DNA from: Rhodospirillaceae bacterium
GTDB lineage: Bacteria > Pseudomonadota > Alphaproteobacteria > Rhodospirillales > Casp-alpha2
NCBI GenBank assembly: GCA_018665815.1
Contig: JABJBP010000037.1
Span: forward strand, 1-49,800
DNA length: 49,800 nt
Reading direction: 5' to 3'
In this document: one piece after another, positions 8,372 through 16,573 of the stretch
Layout: every line of letters begins with the position of its first letter
How positions within the stretch are numbered: position 1 is the first letter of the stretch
Notes under the pieces: generated by a model
The model's input: only the letters and a program-made list of their open reading frames with translations
Databases searched by the model: none
What the model was told of the DNA's origin: nothing
Program-made: the position numbers and the translations under genes

Positions 8372-8454
8372 GTCGGCGCGCGATTTCCTTGGAAAACAAA
8401 CATCAAATCTTATGGAAACGGTCCTTCACATCCCTGATATGATGTGTTAGAAGG

Positions 8455-8464
8455 CACCTCCTTA
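8455..8464 (+). promoter_or_regulatory. Anti-Shine-Dalgarno mimic in the rpsU leader
   Basis: CACCTCCTTA is identical to the 3' tail of 16S rRNA and lies in the probable rpsU 5' untranslated region. Its ACCTC can pair with GAGGT of the rpsU ribosome-binding site at ~8502-8506. A small hairpin, ACGC-GAAG-GCGT, lies between them. Occlusion of the start is an inference. Confidence 0.4.
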
Positions 8465-8517
8465 GGGAGACGCGAAGGCGTGTTTCCTACCGTTAACATG
8501 ATGAGGTTAAAGCAAAC

Positions 8518-8721
8518 GTGCAAGTCTCTGTTCGCGATAACAATGTCGATCAGGCCCTAAAAGTCCTGAAGAAAAAAATGCAGCGCGAGGGCGTCTTTCG
8601 TGAGATGAAGCTCCGCCGCTCCTATGAAAAGCCGTCCGAACGCCGGGCGCGCGAAAAGGCCGAGGCGGTTCGCCGGGCCCGCAAGCTGGAGCGCAAGCGC
8701 CTGGAACGCGAAGGCTTCTAA
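8518..8721 (+). CDS. rpsU: 30S ribosomal protein bS21
   Basis: 67-residue ribosomal protein bS21 of the 30S platform, next to the 16S rRNA 3' end, where it helps translation initiation. The sequence is typical: [23 protein letters not shown], then a highly basic helical tail rich in R, K and E. Translation starts at GTG (8518) behind GAGG with 9 nt spacing; no in-frame ATG precedes it. The leader carries a copy of the anti-Shine-Dalgarno sequence (8455-8464). A stem-loop at 8769-8795 probably ends the transcript. Identity is certain. Confidence 0.96.
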   Translation: MQVSVRDNNVDQALKVLKKKMQREGVFREMKLRRSYEKPSERRAREKAEAVRRARKLERKRLEREGF

Positions 8722-8768
8722 GCCATTTAGGCTTCGAAACCCGAGTTCCTGACTTGTCTGTAAGTTTG

Positions 8769-8795
8769 ATCCGCCCGCCATCTGGTGCGGCGGAT
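8769..8795 (+). terminator. Probable rpsU terminator
   Basis: Stem ATCCGCC/GGCGGAT (7 bp) with an inner CGCCA/TGGTG extension and a one-base bulge, followed by TTCTT. It lies 47 bp after the rpsU stop and before the ribosome-binding site of the next gene. Confidence 0.6.
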
Positions 8796-8841
8796 TTCTT
8801 GCGTCCGGGTTTTACTGAGATTACGTATAAGGGAGTTGGCC

Positions 8842-9444
8842 ATGGCCAAGGTCTATGAAATCAATGGGATCACGCCGGTTATTGATCCAACCACTTTTGC
8901 ACATCCCGACGCCGTGCTCATCGGCGACGTCATCGTCGGGCCGAATTGTTATATTGCGCCGGGCGCCGTTCTTCGCGGAGATTTCGGGCGACTGACCTTG
9001 GAGGCCGGCGTCAACATTCAGGACAACTGCATTCTGCACGGTTTCCCGGGCACCGACACACTGGTTGAAGAAGACGGCCACATCGGCCACGGCGCGATCT
9101 TGCACGGATGCCGGATCGGGCGGAATGCCTTGGTGGGCATGAACGCAGTCGTTAATGATGATGCTCAGATTGGGGCGGAAAGCATTGTCGCGGCCATGGC
9201 ATTTGTGCGCGCCGGCGCCAGTTTCCCCGAACGCAGCCTGATTGCCGGCATTCCCGCGAAAATCCTGCGCGAAGTATCCGAAGACGAAGTGAAGTGGAAA
9301 AGTTCAGGCACCCGAGATTATCAAACCCTGACCCAGCGATCATTGGACACCATGAAAGCAGCAACACCTCTCAGCAAGGTCGAACCCGACCGCGGCCGCA
9401 TGCCGGTCGGCGAAGCGCAGCCCTTTCATGTGGGCAAGCGCTAA
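8842..9444 (+). CDS. Gamma-carbonic anhydrase-like / PaaY-type hexapeptide protein
   Basis: 200-residue left-handed beta-helix protein of the gamma-carbonic anhydrase family. Hexapeptide repeats run from ~18 to 150 (for example I-G-D-V-I-V-G-P-N-C-Y-I-A-P-G-A-V-L-R-G-D-F). Metal-ligand candidates are H70 in N-C-I-L-H-G and the His residues of H-I-G-H-G-A-I-L-H-G-C (~84-94). The C-terminal ~40 residues (S-G-T-R-D-Y-Q-T-L onward) form the helix and tail seen in PaaY and CaiE-like members. It could hydrate CO2 or act as a thioesterase-like accessory protein; no paa genes are nearby. Start ATG sits behind GGGAG. Its TAA overlaps the stop of the convergent gene. Confidence 0.85.
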   Translation: MAKVYEINGITPVIDPTTFAHPDAVLIGDVIVGPNCYIAPGAVLRGDFGRLTLEAGVNIQDNCILHGFPGTDTLVEEDGHIGHGAILHGCRIGRNALVGMNAVVNDDAQIGAESIVAAMAFVRAGASFPERSLIAGIPAKILREVSEDEVKWKSSGTRDYQTLTQRSLDTMKAATPLSKVEPDRGRMPVGEAQPFHVGKR

Positions 9445-9740
9445 ACAGCCTCATCCTCATTGACGAAATTAATGACCATATCGGTAATCCTGGCATCGAT
9501 CGCCTGAAGTGACGTCATTGCCTCATCAGCCCATTCACCAAGCTGGACCAGCACCGTCAACATACCTGTCTCGCCTTGCTCGTCGGATTTCTCCATGATG
9601 TAGAGACCGTTCTGATCCAGATAGAATGTATGTTCGCCGAAGGCTTCGGCCATCTGCTTTGTCGCATCGTCTTCTTCTGGCAAAGGCTTGGCGCCGGTTT
9701 TTTCCTCGACGGCAGTGATTTGAGCTTCGGTCAGTTTCAT
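9441..9740 (-). CDS. Hypothetical acidic protein
   Basis: 99-residue, strongly acidic protein, not recognised. It starts MKLTEAQITAVEEKTGAKPL, has a central beta-rich part (H-T-F-Y-L-D-Q-N-G-L-Y-I-M-E) and ends in a helix and acidic tail (N-F-V-N-E-D-E-A-V). No signal peptide, Cys cluster or membrane segment. The stop overlaps the stop of the convergent carbonic anhydrase-like gene by three bases. Codon use and the compact convergent packing argue that it is real. Function unknown. Confidence 0.7.
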   Translation of the reverse strand: MKLTEAQITAVEEKTGAKPLPEEDDATKQMAEAFGEHTFYLDQNGLYIMEKSDEQGETGMLTVLVQLGEWADEAMTSLQAIDARITDMVINFVNEDEAV

Positions 9741-9892
9741 CAGCGTGAACCCTTTAACGGATTGCCCGGCGCAATACCGGGGTCATGATGTCCGCAAGCT
9801 TAACCGGTTCCGGTTAATAGAGTATGACCACGACCGTGCATCATCCGAACGCAATTGGTTTCGACCGGAACCAAAAAATTCGAAAATTAAAA

Positions 9893-9924
9893 AACGGCTG
9901 GCACGGGTTTTCGTGCCAGCCGTT
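9893..9924 (-). terminator. Rho-independent terminator of the pnt operon
   Basis: A perfect 13-bp stem (AACGGCTGGCACG/CGTGCCAGCCGTT) with a 6-nt loop is followed on the minus strand by TTTTTAATTTTCG. It lies 26 bp after the pntB stop. It is the strongest terminator in the window. Confidence 0.9.
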
Positions 9925-9949
9925 CGGCAATTCGAGAATTGTAAGGTGC

Positions 9950-11347
9950 TTAGCCCAGCGCTTGGACGATCTCTTCGGTCATTTTTTTCGCATCGCCATA
10001 AAGCATCAAGGTGTTGTCAGAATAGAACAACGGGTTGTCGACGCCGGCGTAACCGGGCGACAGCGAGCGCTTGACGAACAGCACCGTGCCGGCCTTTTCA
10101 ACGTCCAAGATCGGCATACCGGCGATCGGGCTCGACGGGTCGGTTTTGGCGACCGGGTTGGTGGTGTCGTTGGCGCCGATGACGTAGGCGACGTCCGCGG
10201 TGGCGAACTCGTGGTTGATTTCTTCGAGCTCAAAGACCTCATCATAAGGCACGTTGCCTTCCGCCAGCAGGACGTTCATGTGCCCCGGCATCCGGCCTGC
10301 GACCGGGTGAATAGCATAGGCCACTTCGACGCCTTCCGCCTTCAAGATGTCACACATTTCACGCAGCGCGTGCTGCGCCTGGGCGACCGCCATGCCGTAC
10401 CCCGGCACAATGATAACCTTCGATGCGTTTTGCATCAGGAAAGCCGCATCGGCGGCTGCACCGGCCTTGGCGTTCTTATCGCCCGTATCGGCACTGGCAC
10501 CACCGGCGGCAGCCGTATCGCCGCCAAACCCGCCCAACAGCACGTTGACGATGGACCGGTTCATGCCTTTACACATGATGTAGCTGAGGATCGCGCCCGA
10601 CGAGCCGACCAAGGCGCCGGTGATGATCAGCGCCGGGTTCGACAGCGTGAAACCGATACCGGCGGCCGCCCAACCCGAATACGAGTTCAGCATGGAGACC
10701 ACGACCGGCATATCCGCACCGCCGATGGGAACGATAATCAGGAACCCAATGGCGAAACTGAGTATCGCCAAGGACCAGAAAACACCTTCCGTCTGCCCGC
10801 CGACAAGCGTGATAACCAGCATCACGATACACGCCGCGATGATGGCGTTCAGCATGTGTTGGAATTTGAACGTTATCGGATTGCCGCTCATCAAGCCCTG
10901 CAGCTTGGCGAAGGCAATGATCGAACCCGAGAAGGTAATCGCGCCGATGGCGAGGCCTAAGGACAATTCAATGATGGAGCCGGTATTGATCGCGCCGAAG
11001 GTGCCGATGCCATAGGCTTCGGGATTATAAAACGCGCCAATGCCGACGAACACGGCGGCCAAACCGACCAACGAGTGGAAGGCAGCAACCAATTGCGGCA
11101 GGGCGGTCATTTCAATTTTCTTGGCGATGATCGTGCCGGCAGCGCCACCGATCACCAACCCGGCGATGATCAGCTCAAAACTGACGACCGAAGGGTCGGC
11201 CAAGGTCGTGCCGATGGCGATGACCATGCCGATGATCCCATAGCGGTTCCCCTGGCGGGCCGTTTCCGGCGACGACAAGCCCTTCAGTGCCATAATAAAC
11301 AGCACCGATGAGGCGAGGTACGCAAATCCTGTGAGTTGTGCGCTCAT
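9950..11347 (-). CDS. pntB: NAD(P) transhydrogenase subunit beta
   Basis: 465-residue integral membrane subunit of the proton-translocating transhydrogenase, which uses the proton gradient to make NADPH from NADH. The N-terminal ~270 residues hold about eight or nine membrane helices (domain II). After a short Ala/Gly/Asp-rich linker comes the NADP(H)-binding domain III, with G-Y-G-M-A-V-A-Q-A-Q-H (~315-325), H-P-V-A-G-R-M-P-G-H-M-N-V-L-L-A-E and G-A-N-D-T-T-N-P-V-A (~405). Length fits the family. It is the last of three genes in the order pntAA-pntAB-pntB, the split-alpha arrangement of Rhodospirillum rubrum, and is followed by a strong terminator. A long antisense open frame over this gene is a GC-bias artefact. 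Confidence 0.96.
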   Translation of the reverse strand: MSAQLTGFAYLASSVLFIMALKGLSSPETARQGNRYGIIGMVIAIGTTLADPSVVSFELIIAGLVIGGAAGTIIAKKIEMTALPQLVAAFHSLVGLAAVFVGIGAFYNPEAYGIGTFGAINTGSIIELSLGLAIGAITFSGSIIAFAKLQGLMSGNPITFKFQHMLNAIIAACIVMLVITLVGGQTEGVFWSLAILSFAIGFLIIVPIGGADMPVVVSMLNSYSGWAAAGIGFTLSNPALIITGALVGSSGAILSYIMCKGMNRSIVNVLLGGFGGDTAAAGGASADTGDKNAKAGAAADAAFLMQNASKVIIVPGYGMAVAQAQHALREMCDILKAEGVEVAYAIHPVAGRMPGHMNVLLAEGNVPYDEVFELEEINHEFATADVAYVIGANDTTNPVAKTDPSSPIAGMPILDVEKAGTVLFVKRSLSPGYAGVDNPLFYSDNTLMLYGDAKKMTEEIVQALG

Positions 11348-11358
11348 GTCCCGGCTCC

Positions 11359-11766
11359 CTATTTCTTCTTCTTAAACATGCCGAGCATGCGCTGGGTCAC
11401 AATGAACCCGCCAAAAATATTCACCGACGCCAAAGTCACGGCGCAAAACCCCATAACCTTGGAGAAATCCATGTCGGCGGGGCCAGCGGCCAACAGGCCG
11501 CCAACAATAATCACCGACGAAATGGCATTGGTGACCGCCATCAATGGCGAGTGCAACGCCGGTGTGACGCTCCACACGACATAAAAGCCGACGAAACACG
11601 CCAATACGAAAATGGTGAATAGACTGAGGAAATCCATGGTCGCTGCGGCGGTCTGAACATCGATCAATTGGCTGGCATCTTGAGCCAGCTTTTCCACCTC
11701 TTCTGCAAGCTTGGCGGCATTTGTCGCCAGTGTTGCGGATTGTTCCTGAATGGCTGCCGAATTCAT
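11359..11766 (-). CDS. pntAB: NAD(P) transhydrogenase subunit alpha part 2
   Basis: 135-residue membrane part of the split alpha subunit. Residues 1-40 are a soluble helical lead (A-K-L-A-E-E-V-E-K-L-A-Q-D-A), longer than in the shortest PntAB proteins. Three to four hydrophobic helices follow: F-L-S-L-F-T-I-F-V-L-A-C-F-V-G-F-Y-V-V-W, the conserved V-T-P-A-L-H-S-P-L-M-A-V-T-N-A-I-S-S segment, and V-M-G-F-C-A-V-T-L-A-S-V-N-I-F-G-G-F. The chain ends M-F-K-K-K-K. The gene lies 11 bp upstream of pntB and 3 bp downstream of pntAA, so the operon is tight. Identity is secure from the V-T-P-A-L-H-S-P-L-M motif. Confidence 0.95.
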   Translation of the reverse strand: MNSAAIQEQSATLATNAAKLAEEVEKLAQDASQLIDVQTAAATMDFLSLFTIFVLACFVGFYVVWSVTPALHSPLMAVTNAISSVIIVGGLLAAGPADMDFSKVMGFCAVTLASVNIFGGFIVTQRMLGMFKKKK

Positions 11767-11769
11767 GGG

Positions 11770-13053
11770 TCAGCTCCCTTTCTTCATGGCCGCGGATTGT
11801 TTCGCGGCGGGCTTCTTGGCCGCGGATTGTTTCGCGGCGGGCTTCTTGGCCGCGGATTGTTTCGCGGCGGGCTTCTTGGCTGCAGGCTTTGTCGCGGTCG
11901 GCTTGTTCGCTGCCGGTTTTGCCGGCTGGACGCGTTCATGGACGATCTTGCCACCACGGGTCACCAAGGTGCCGGTGACGACCTCATCTTCCCAGTCGAT
12001 CTCCAGCTTCTTGGTTTCCTTGTCGACGAAGGGGGTGAGGAAATTCAAAAGATTACGGCCGAACAACATGCTCGCATCTTCAGCCAAACGGCCCGGTACG
12101 TTGGCATGGCCAACAATTTTGACGCCGTTCGCCGTGGTCACCACTTGGCCCAGTTTCGCGCCGACAACATTGCCGCCAGCCTCGACCGCCAAATCAATAA
12201 TCACCGATCCGGGCTGCATGCTCTCAACCATTTCCTTGGTCACCAGAACCGGTGCTTGGCGGCCCGGGATCAATGCCGTGGTGATGACGATATCTTGTTT
12301 TTTGATGTGCTCGGAGACGACCTGTTTTTGTTTCTCAAAGTATTCCGCCGGCATCTTCTTGGCGTAACCGCCCTCGGTCTGGGCGTCTTTTTCCATTTCC
12401 GGATCAACCTCCAGGAACTTCCCGCCAAGGCTCTCAACCTGTTCCTTGGTGGCGGGGCGCACATCCGTCGCCGTAACGATGGCGCCCAGACGCTTGGCCG
12501 TGGCAATGGCCTGCAAGCCAGCAACACCGACGCCCATGATAAAGGCGCGAGCCGGGGCGACCGTGCCCGCTGCGGTCATCATCATCGGGAAGGCACGACC
12601 GAATTCACCGGCCGCATCCAGGACGGCTTTGTACCCCGCCAAGTTGGACTGGCTGGAAAGGATATCCATGCTTTGCGCGCGGGTGATGCGCGGCATCAAT
12701 TCCATGGCAAACCCGGTGATCCCGGCTTTGGCAATTGCGGCAATGCCCTTGGCATCGGAGAGTGCGCCCATGGACGCCATCAACATGGCGCCCTTTTTGA
12801 AATTCTTGAGCTCGGATGCGTCCGGCGCTTGGACCTTGAGAACCAAGTCGGCGGTTTTCATCGCAGCCTGTGCGTTGGCCGCAACGGTGGCGCCGGCTTC
12901 CTTGTAGGCCGCGTCGGTAAATGACGCGCCGGCGCCAGCGCCCTTCTCGACGCTGACTGAGAATCCGAGCCCGATAAGCTTGCCGACCGTTTCCGGCGAG
13001 GCGGCGACGCGCTGCTCGTCTTTGCGGCGCTCCTTGGGAATGGCTATCTTCAT
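11770..13053 (-). CDS. pntAA: NAD(P) transhydrogenase subunit alpha part 1, with Lys/Ala-rich tail
   Basis: 427-residue soluble NAD(H)-binding domain I. It opens with the standard M-K-I-A-I-P-K-E-R-R-K-D-E-Q-R-V-A-A-S-P, has the second-domain G-V-G-V-A-G-L-Q-A-I-A-T-A-K-R-L-G nucleotide fold (~165-181) and the M-Q-P-G-S-V-I-I-D-L-A-V-E-A-G-G-N block. The core ends around residue 380. The remaining ~45 residues are a Pro/Ala/Lys tail containing AKKPAAKQSA three times in perfect DNA repeats, which standard PntAA lacks. Start chosen at MKIAIPKER behind AGAGGATT; a start 27 bp upstream is less likely. The 297-bp gap to the divergent creatinase gene is AT-rich (13110-13170) and should hold both promoters. 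Confidence 0.94.
   Translation of the reverse strand: MKIAIPKERRKDEQRVAASPETVGKLIGLGFSVSVEKGAGAGASFTDAAYKEAGATVAANAQAAMKTADLVLKVQAPDASELKNFKKGAMLMASMGALSDAKGIAAIAKAGITGFAMELMPRITRAQSMDILSSQSNLAGYKAVLDAAGEFGRAFPMMMTAAGTVAPARAFIMGVGVAGLQAIATAKRLGAIVTATDVRPATKEQVESLGGKFLEVDPEMEKDAQTEGGYAKKMPAEYFEKQKQVVSEHIKKQDIVITTALIPGRQAPVLVTKEMVESMQPGSVIIDLAVEAGGNVVGAKLGQVVTTANGVKIVGHANVPGRLAEDASMLFGRNLLNFLTPFVDKETKKLEIDWEDEVVTGTLVTRGGKIVHERVQPAKPAANKPTATKPAAKKPAAKQSAAKKPAAKQSAAKKPAAKQSAAMKKGS
11791..11880. repeat. Three perfect 30-bp tandem repeats inside pntAA
   Basis: The unit CGCGGATTGTTTCGCGGCGG plus GCTTCTTGGC occurs three times without a mismatch (11791-11820, 11821-11850, 11851-11880). On the minus strand each encodes a ten-residue A/K/P/Q/S unit. 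The period is a multiple of three, so copy-number change would keep the frame. Confidence 0.95.
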
Positions 13054-13350
13054 GGCGAGAATCCTCTTCTTAAACAGCACCCAATCTTTAGGGGGTATAG
13101 CGCGAATATCAACGTAAATTCATTAAATGTATAAATTTGTCTCATTTTACAGAAATATGTTCATTATTTTTAAACTATCAGCGACGGTGACGATGCCTGC
13201 CAATACCCGCAACACCTCTCCGGGCGTTTTCGTCAACCGCGCTAACACACGGCTCGCCGGGCATGATAAAGCGATAATCCGGAAGGTCCAGCGTTGACCA
13301 TTCATGCCAACCATGACTAAAGACACGGACATTTCAGCGGGAGGCTTTCC

Positions 13351-14553
13351 ATGGACAATCTTATTCGAATTGAGAACGGCGATGCCGCCGAGCGCATCTT
13401 CAGCGACGGCGAATATGACGCACGATTGAGTAAGCTGAGAGCCCACATGGCGGGTGAAAAAATGGACGCCGTATTGTTCACTTCATATCACAATATCAAC
13501 TATTATTCGGGCTTTCATTTTTGCTATTTTGGCCGCCTTTACGGATTGGCCGTCACCGCCGATAGCGCGACCTCCATCAGCGCCAATATCGATGGTGGGC
13601 AACCCTGGCGGCGCACCCACGGTGACAATCTGGTCTACACCGATTGGCAACGTGATAATTATTTCCGCGCTGTTCAGGAACTGATTTCGGCGGGCGGGCG
13701 TGTCGGCATAGAGACCGACGATCTTTCCATCCAGAACCTGGACAAGTTAAAGGCCGCCCTGCCCGGCACCGAATTCATCGACATCTCGGCGCCGACCATG
13801 GCCATGCGGATGATCAAATCGGCCGAGGAAATTCGGGTCATCAAGGACGGCGCGCGGGTTGCAGATCTGGGCGGCGCAGCATGCGTCGAGGCCATCTCCG
13901 AAGGTGTGCCGGAATTTGTCATTGCGCGCGCCGCGACCCAGGCCATGGTCACGGAAATTGCCCGGTGTTACCCAAAATCCGAGTTGATGGACACCTGGAC
14001 TTGGTTCCAATCGGGTATAAATACGGATGGCGCCCATAACCCGGTGACAACGCGGCCCGTCGAAAAAGGCGACATACTCAGCCTCAATTGCTTTCCGATG
14101 ATTTCCGGCTATTACACGGCGTTGGAGCGCACCCTGTTTTTCGATCACGCCAGCGACGAACACCTGCGGCTCTGGGCGGTCAATGTGGAAGTCCATGAAC
14201 GGGGCCTGGAATTGATCAAACCCGGCACCCGATGCTGCGATATCGCCCACGCGCTGAACGAGATTTACGAAGCCCACGACCTGCTGCAATACCGGACCTT
14301 CGGTTACGGCCATTCCTTCGGCGTTCTGTCGCACTATTACGGCCGCGAAGCAGGCCTGGAACTGCGCGAAGATATCGAAACGGTTCTGGAACCGAATATG
14401 GTGGTGTCCATGGAACCGATGATCATGCTGCCCGAGGGACTGCCCGGCGCCGGCGGGTACCGTGAACACGACATCCTCGTGGTCACCGAAGACGGCGCCG
14501 AGAACATCACCGGCTTCCCTTATGGGCCCGAGCACAACATTGTGGCAGCATAA
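13351..14553 (+). CDS. Creatinase (creatine amidinohydrolase) family, M24 fold
   Basis: 400-residue pita-bread-fold enzyme that closely follows the known creatinase sequence from end to end, by recollection of the Pseudomonas enzyme: F-T-S-Y-H-N-I-N-Y-Y-S (43-53), S-A-N-I-D-G-G-Q-P-W-R-R-T (77-89), T-W-T-W-F-Q-S-G-I-N-T-D-G-A-H-N (215-230) and G-Y-G-H-S-F-G ... S-M-E-P-M-I-M-L-P-E-G. His229 matches catalytic His232. As in creatinase, and unlike aminopeptidases of this fold, the metal ligands are not kept. Creatinase splits creatine into sarcosine and urea. It is tail to tail, 12 bp apart, with an arginine:glycine amidinotransferase, so guanidinoacetate is a possible alternative substrate. Cytosolic. 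Confidence 0.88.
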   Translation: MDNLIRIENGDAAERIFSDGEYDARLSKLRAHMAGEKMDAVLFTSYHNINYYSGFHFCYFGRLYGLAVTADSATSISANIDGGQPWRRTHGDNLVYTDWQRDNYFRAVQELISAGGRVGIETDDLSIQNLDKLKAALPGTEFIDISAPTMAMRMIKSAEEIRVIKDGARVADLGGAACVEAISEGVPEFVIARAATQAMVTEIARCYPKSELMDTWTWFQSGINTDGAHNPVTTRPVEKGDILSLNCFPMISGYYTALERTLFFDHASDEHLRLWAVNVEVHERGLELIKPGTRCCDIAHALNEIYEAHDLLQYRTFGYGHSFGVLSHYYGREAGLELREDIETVLEPNMVVSMEPMIMLPEGLPGAGGYREHDILVVTEDGAENITGFPYGPEHNIVAA

Positions 14554-14565
14554 CCGTCCGAAAGC

Positions 14566-15687
14566 TTACTGTTTCGGGAAGTAATCCTGGCAGTCGCCTT
14601 CACGGTAGACATCGGTGGTGTTGCAGTGGAGTGCGCCACCGAACGGGTAGACGTCACGGAACGGCACCGGGATCAGGTCAAAGCCCAGCTTGTCGAGTTG
14701 TTCGGCCTGATAGACCTCGGTTTCTTCGACACATACTGTCTTCGGATCCAACACCAATACATTCATCGACAGCCAGACCGATGAATAGCAAAGCGGCGGC
14801 GGCTCGTTGTGCGCCGGCGGCGCGGAATCAACGATTTCCCAATCATTGCGATGGAAAAACGCACGCTGGTCGTCGGGCAGCTTGCGTTCGGGGTTGTTGA
14901 TGATCAATCCCGGGCGCAGCGGCGTGAACGTCGCATCGATGTGGATGGGATACGGATCACCCGGAAAATTCACCGCATGGACCCGGTGATCGGGAAAGTG
15001 GCGCTGCAACCAATCTATGCCGGCCAAATTCGTCGTGAACCCGTGTTGGACGACAAGATCTTTTCCGAACCGCAAGACATCGGCAGCATCGAACAGCGGC
15101 TCTTCTTCGGTGGTGACGAAATCTTTCTTCGCCACCATCTCCAAGCGTTCGGTCATGGTGATGTCTTCTGACAGATAATCCTCTTTATATGACTTATCCG
15201 TCAGCCGCGGTTTCGGCGCCGCTTCGTGGCGCATCTTCGGATCATCGGCGTAGTAGCTTTTTAACAAAGGCCTGTAGCACAGATACTCGAACCAGCGCGA
15301 CCGGTAAGACATCGTCGCTTCCAGCATCTCCGAGCCCAACGTCAAGATCACGTCGCGCGGTGGCGTGCAGCCGAACATGGTGCCGTGGCGCCAATCGGGC
15401 GTGCCAACTTCTTGGTTGAAATCTAAGGGTGTTGGGCGGTCAACGCGAATGCCGCGTCCTTCCAGCATGGTGACAAAATCATTCAGCAATTCATTGGCGC
15501 GAGCCACGGTTTCGGGTGGGCGGGGACCATGCATGCCACGCATGTCGCTGTCCTTTGGCACCTTCGGTTCGCTGGCCGGTTCCGCCGGCGGAATGCAGCA
15601 TCCGTCGGCAACGCCGACGATGACGTGCTTCAGCGGATCCCATTCATTCCAAGAATTGACCACTGTAGGTGTATCGGACAAGGCCAT
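14566..15687 (-). CDS. Arginine:glycine amidinotransferase-like enzyme
   Basis: 373-residue amidinotransferase resembling GATM (AGAT), which moves the amidino group of arginine to glycine, giving ornithine and guanidinoacetate. The catalytic set can be placed: Asp203 in F-D-A-A-D, His249 in P-I-H-I-D-A-T-F, and nucleophile Cys355 in G-G-A-L-H-C-N-T-T-D-V. The E-M-L-E-A-T-M-S-Y-R-S-R-W-F-E-Y segment (120-135) parallels the acceptor-site region of GATM. Bacterial relatives serve streptomycin or toxin pathways, but no such cluster is here. The convergent neighbour is a creatinase, which makes a guanidino-compound pathway likely. Start ATG is preceded by GAGGGAAAGCGCC. Acceptor specificity is inferred. 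Confidence 0.85.
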   Translation of the reverse strand: MALSDTPTVVNSWNEWDPLKHVIVGVADGCCIPPAEPASEPKVPKDSDMRGMHGPRPPETVARANELLNDFVTMLEGRGIRVDRPTPLDFNQEVGTPDWRHGTMFGCTPPRDVILTLGSEMLEATMSYRSRWFEYLCYRPLLKSYYADDPKMRHEAAPKPRLTDKSYKEDYLSEDITMTERLEMVAKKDFVTTEEEPLFDAADVLRFGKDLVVQHGFTTNLAGIDWLQRHFPDHRVHAVNFPGDPYPIHIDATFTPLRPGLIINNPERKLPDDQRAFFHRNDWEIVDSAPPAHNEPPPLCYSSVWLSMNVLVLDPKTVCVEETEVYQAEQLDKLGFDLIPVPFRDVYPFGGALHCNTTDVYREGDCQDYFPKQ

Positions 15688-15759
15688 GGCGCTTTCCCTC
15701 TAAATTGCCGCGCGCCATTTCTCATGTTTCAGGCGGCTTTGGCAAGACAGAGATTGCGC

Positions 15760-16467
15760 TCAGCTTCGCTCGAACACCAGGCTGGTGCGTTGTCGGCCGT
15801 CCGCATCGAAGTTCTCCGGCTCAAGCCAAGTCTCGAAGCCGGCTTTGAGGACCGGCCAGTCCTTGTCGGTGATGGCGAACCACGCCGTATCACGGTTGCG
15901 CCCTTTATACATCGTCGCCTGGCGAAAGGTGCCTTCATACTGGAACCCCAACCGGGTTGCGGCGGCGCGCGACGCGGCATTCAGCGCATCACATTTCCAT
16001 TCGTAGCGCCGATAGCCCAATTCATCGAACACTCGGCACATCAGCAGATACATGGATTCCGTCGCGATGACGGTTTTCTGCAAATTGGGTGCATAACAAA
16101 TGTGACCGACCTCAATAACGCCGACGGCGGGCTCAATCCTCAAGAAACTCGCGACCCCGGCGGCCTTTCCTGTAGCCTTATCGATAATCGCGTGGAACAG
16201 CGGGTCATCGCCCAAACAAGCGGCTTCCAACCAACCCTGGTATTCGCCGAGGTCCGCGAACGGTCCATAGGCCATGTAGGTCCAAAGTCGGCCATCGGCA
16301 TCATCCGCATTGGCGGCGAACAGATCCGCTGCATGGCGCTCGGGGTCAATCGCCTCTATCCGGCAGGTGCGACCATCGATGGGTTTGCGCGGTGGGGCTG
16401 CACACGCCTGCCAGTCCGGCACGTCAAATCCGATGGGTTGCCCAAGGCCGTTGGTTGTGTCGTTCAT
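15760..16467 (-). CDS. GNAT-family N-acetyltransferase (RimJ/RimL type)
   Basis: 235-residue cytosolic acetyltransferase of the RimJ/RimL-like GNAT group. After an N-terminal extension of ~30 residues (containing G-F-D-V-P-D-W), the core shows V-G-V-I-E-V-G-H-I-C-Y-A-P-N-L-Q-K-T (~120-137, acetyl-CoA site strand) and the signature W-K-C-D-A-L-N-A-A-S-R-A-A-A-T-R-L-G-F (~160-178), followed by Y-E-G-T-F-R. Such proteins acetylate alpha-amino groups of proteins or small amines. Start ATG at 16467 lies 5 nt after GAGGG; a GTG two codons upstream is less well spaced. The gene stands alone between the amidinotransferase and RidA genes on the same strand. Confidence 0.82.
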   Translation of the reverse strand: MNDTTNGLGQPIGFDVPDWQACAAPPRKPIDGRTCRIEAIDPERHAADLFAANADDADGRLWTYMAYGPFADLGEYQGWLEAACLGDDPLFHAIIDKATGKAAGVASFLRIEPAVGVIEVGHICYAPNLQKTVIATESMYLLMCRVFDELGYRRYEWKCDALNAASRAAATRLGFQYEGTFRQATMYKGRNRDTAWFAITDKDWPVLKAGFETWLEPENFDADGRQRTSLVFERS

Positions 16468-16573
16468 AATCACCCTCGAAATTATATTTTCCGGGCACTA
16501 CATGCCAAGCCGGACGATAGGTAAAGTTCCACTTCGGCAAATGGCACGGGGCCATTTCCGCACACGGTCCTAG

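Noticed and set aside
9824-12924. Long plus-strand open frames opposite the pnt operon
   Set aside because: Antisense artefacts of GC-rich codon use; His/Arg-rich translations without family motifs, while the minus strand encodes clear pnt genes.
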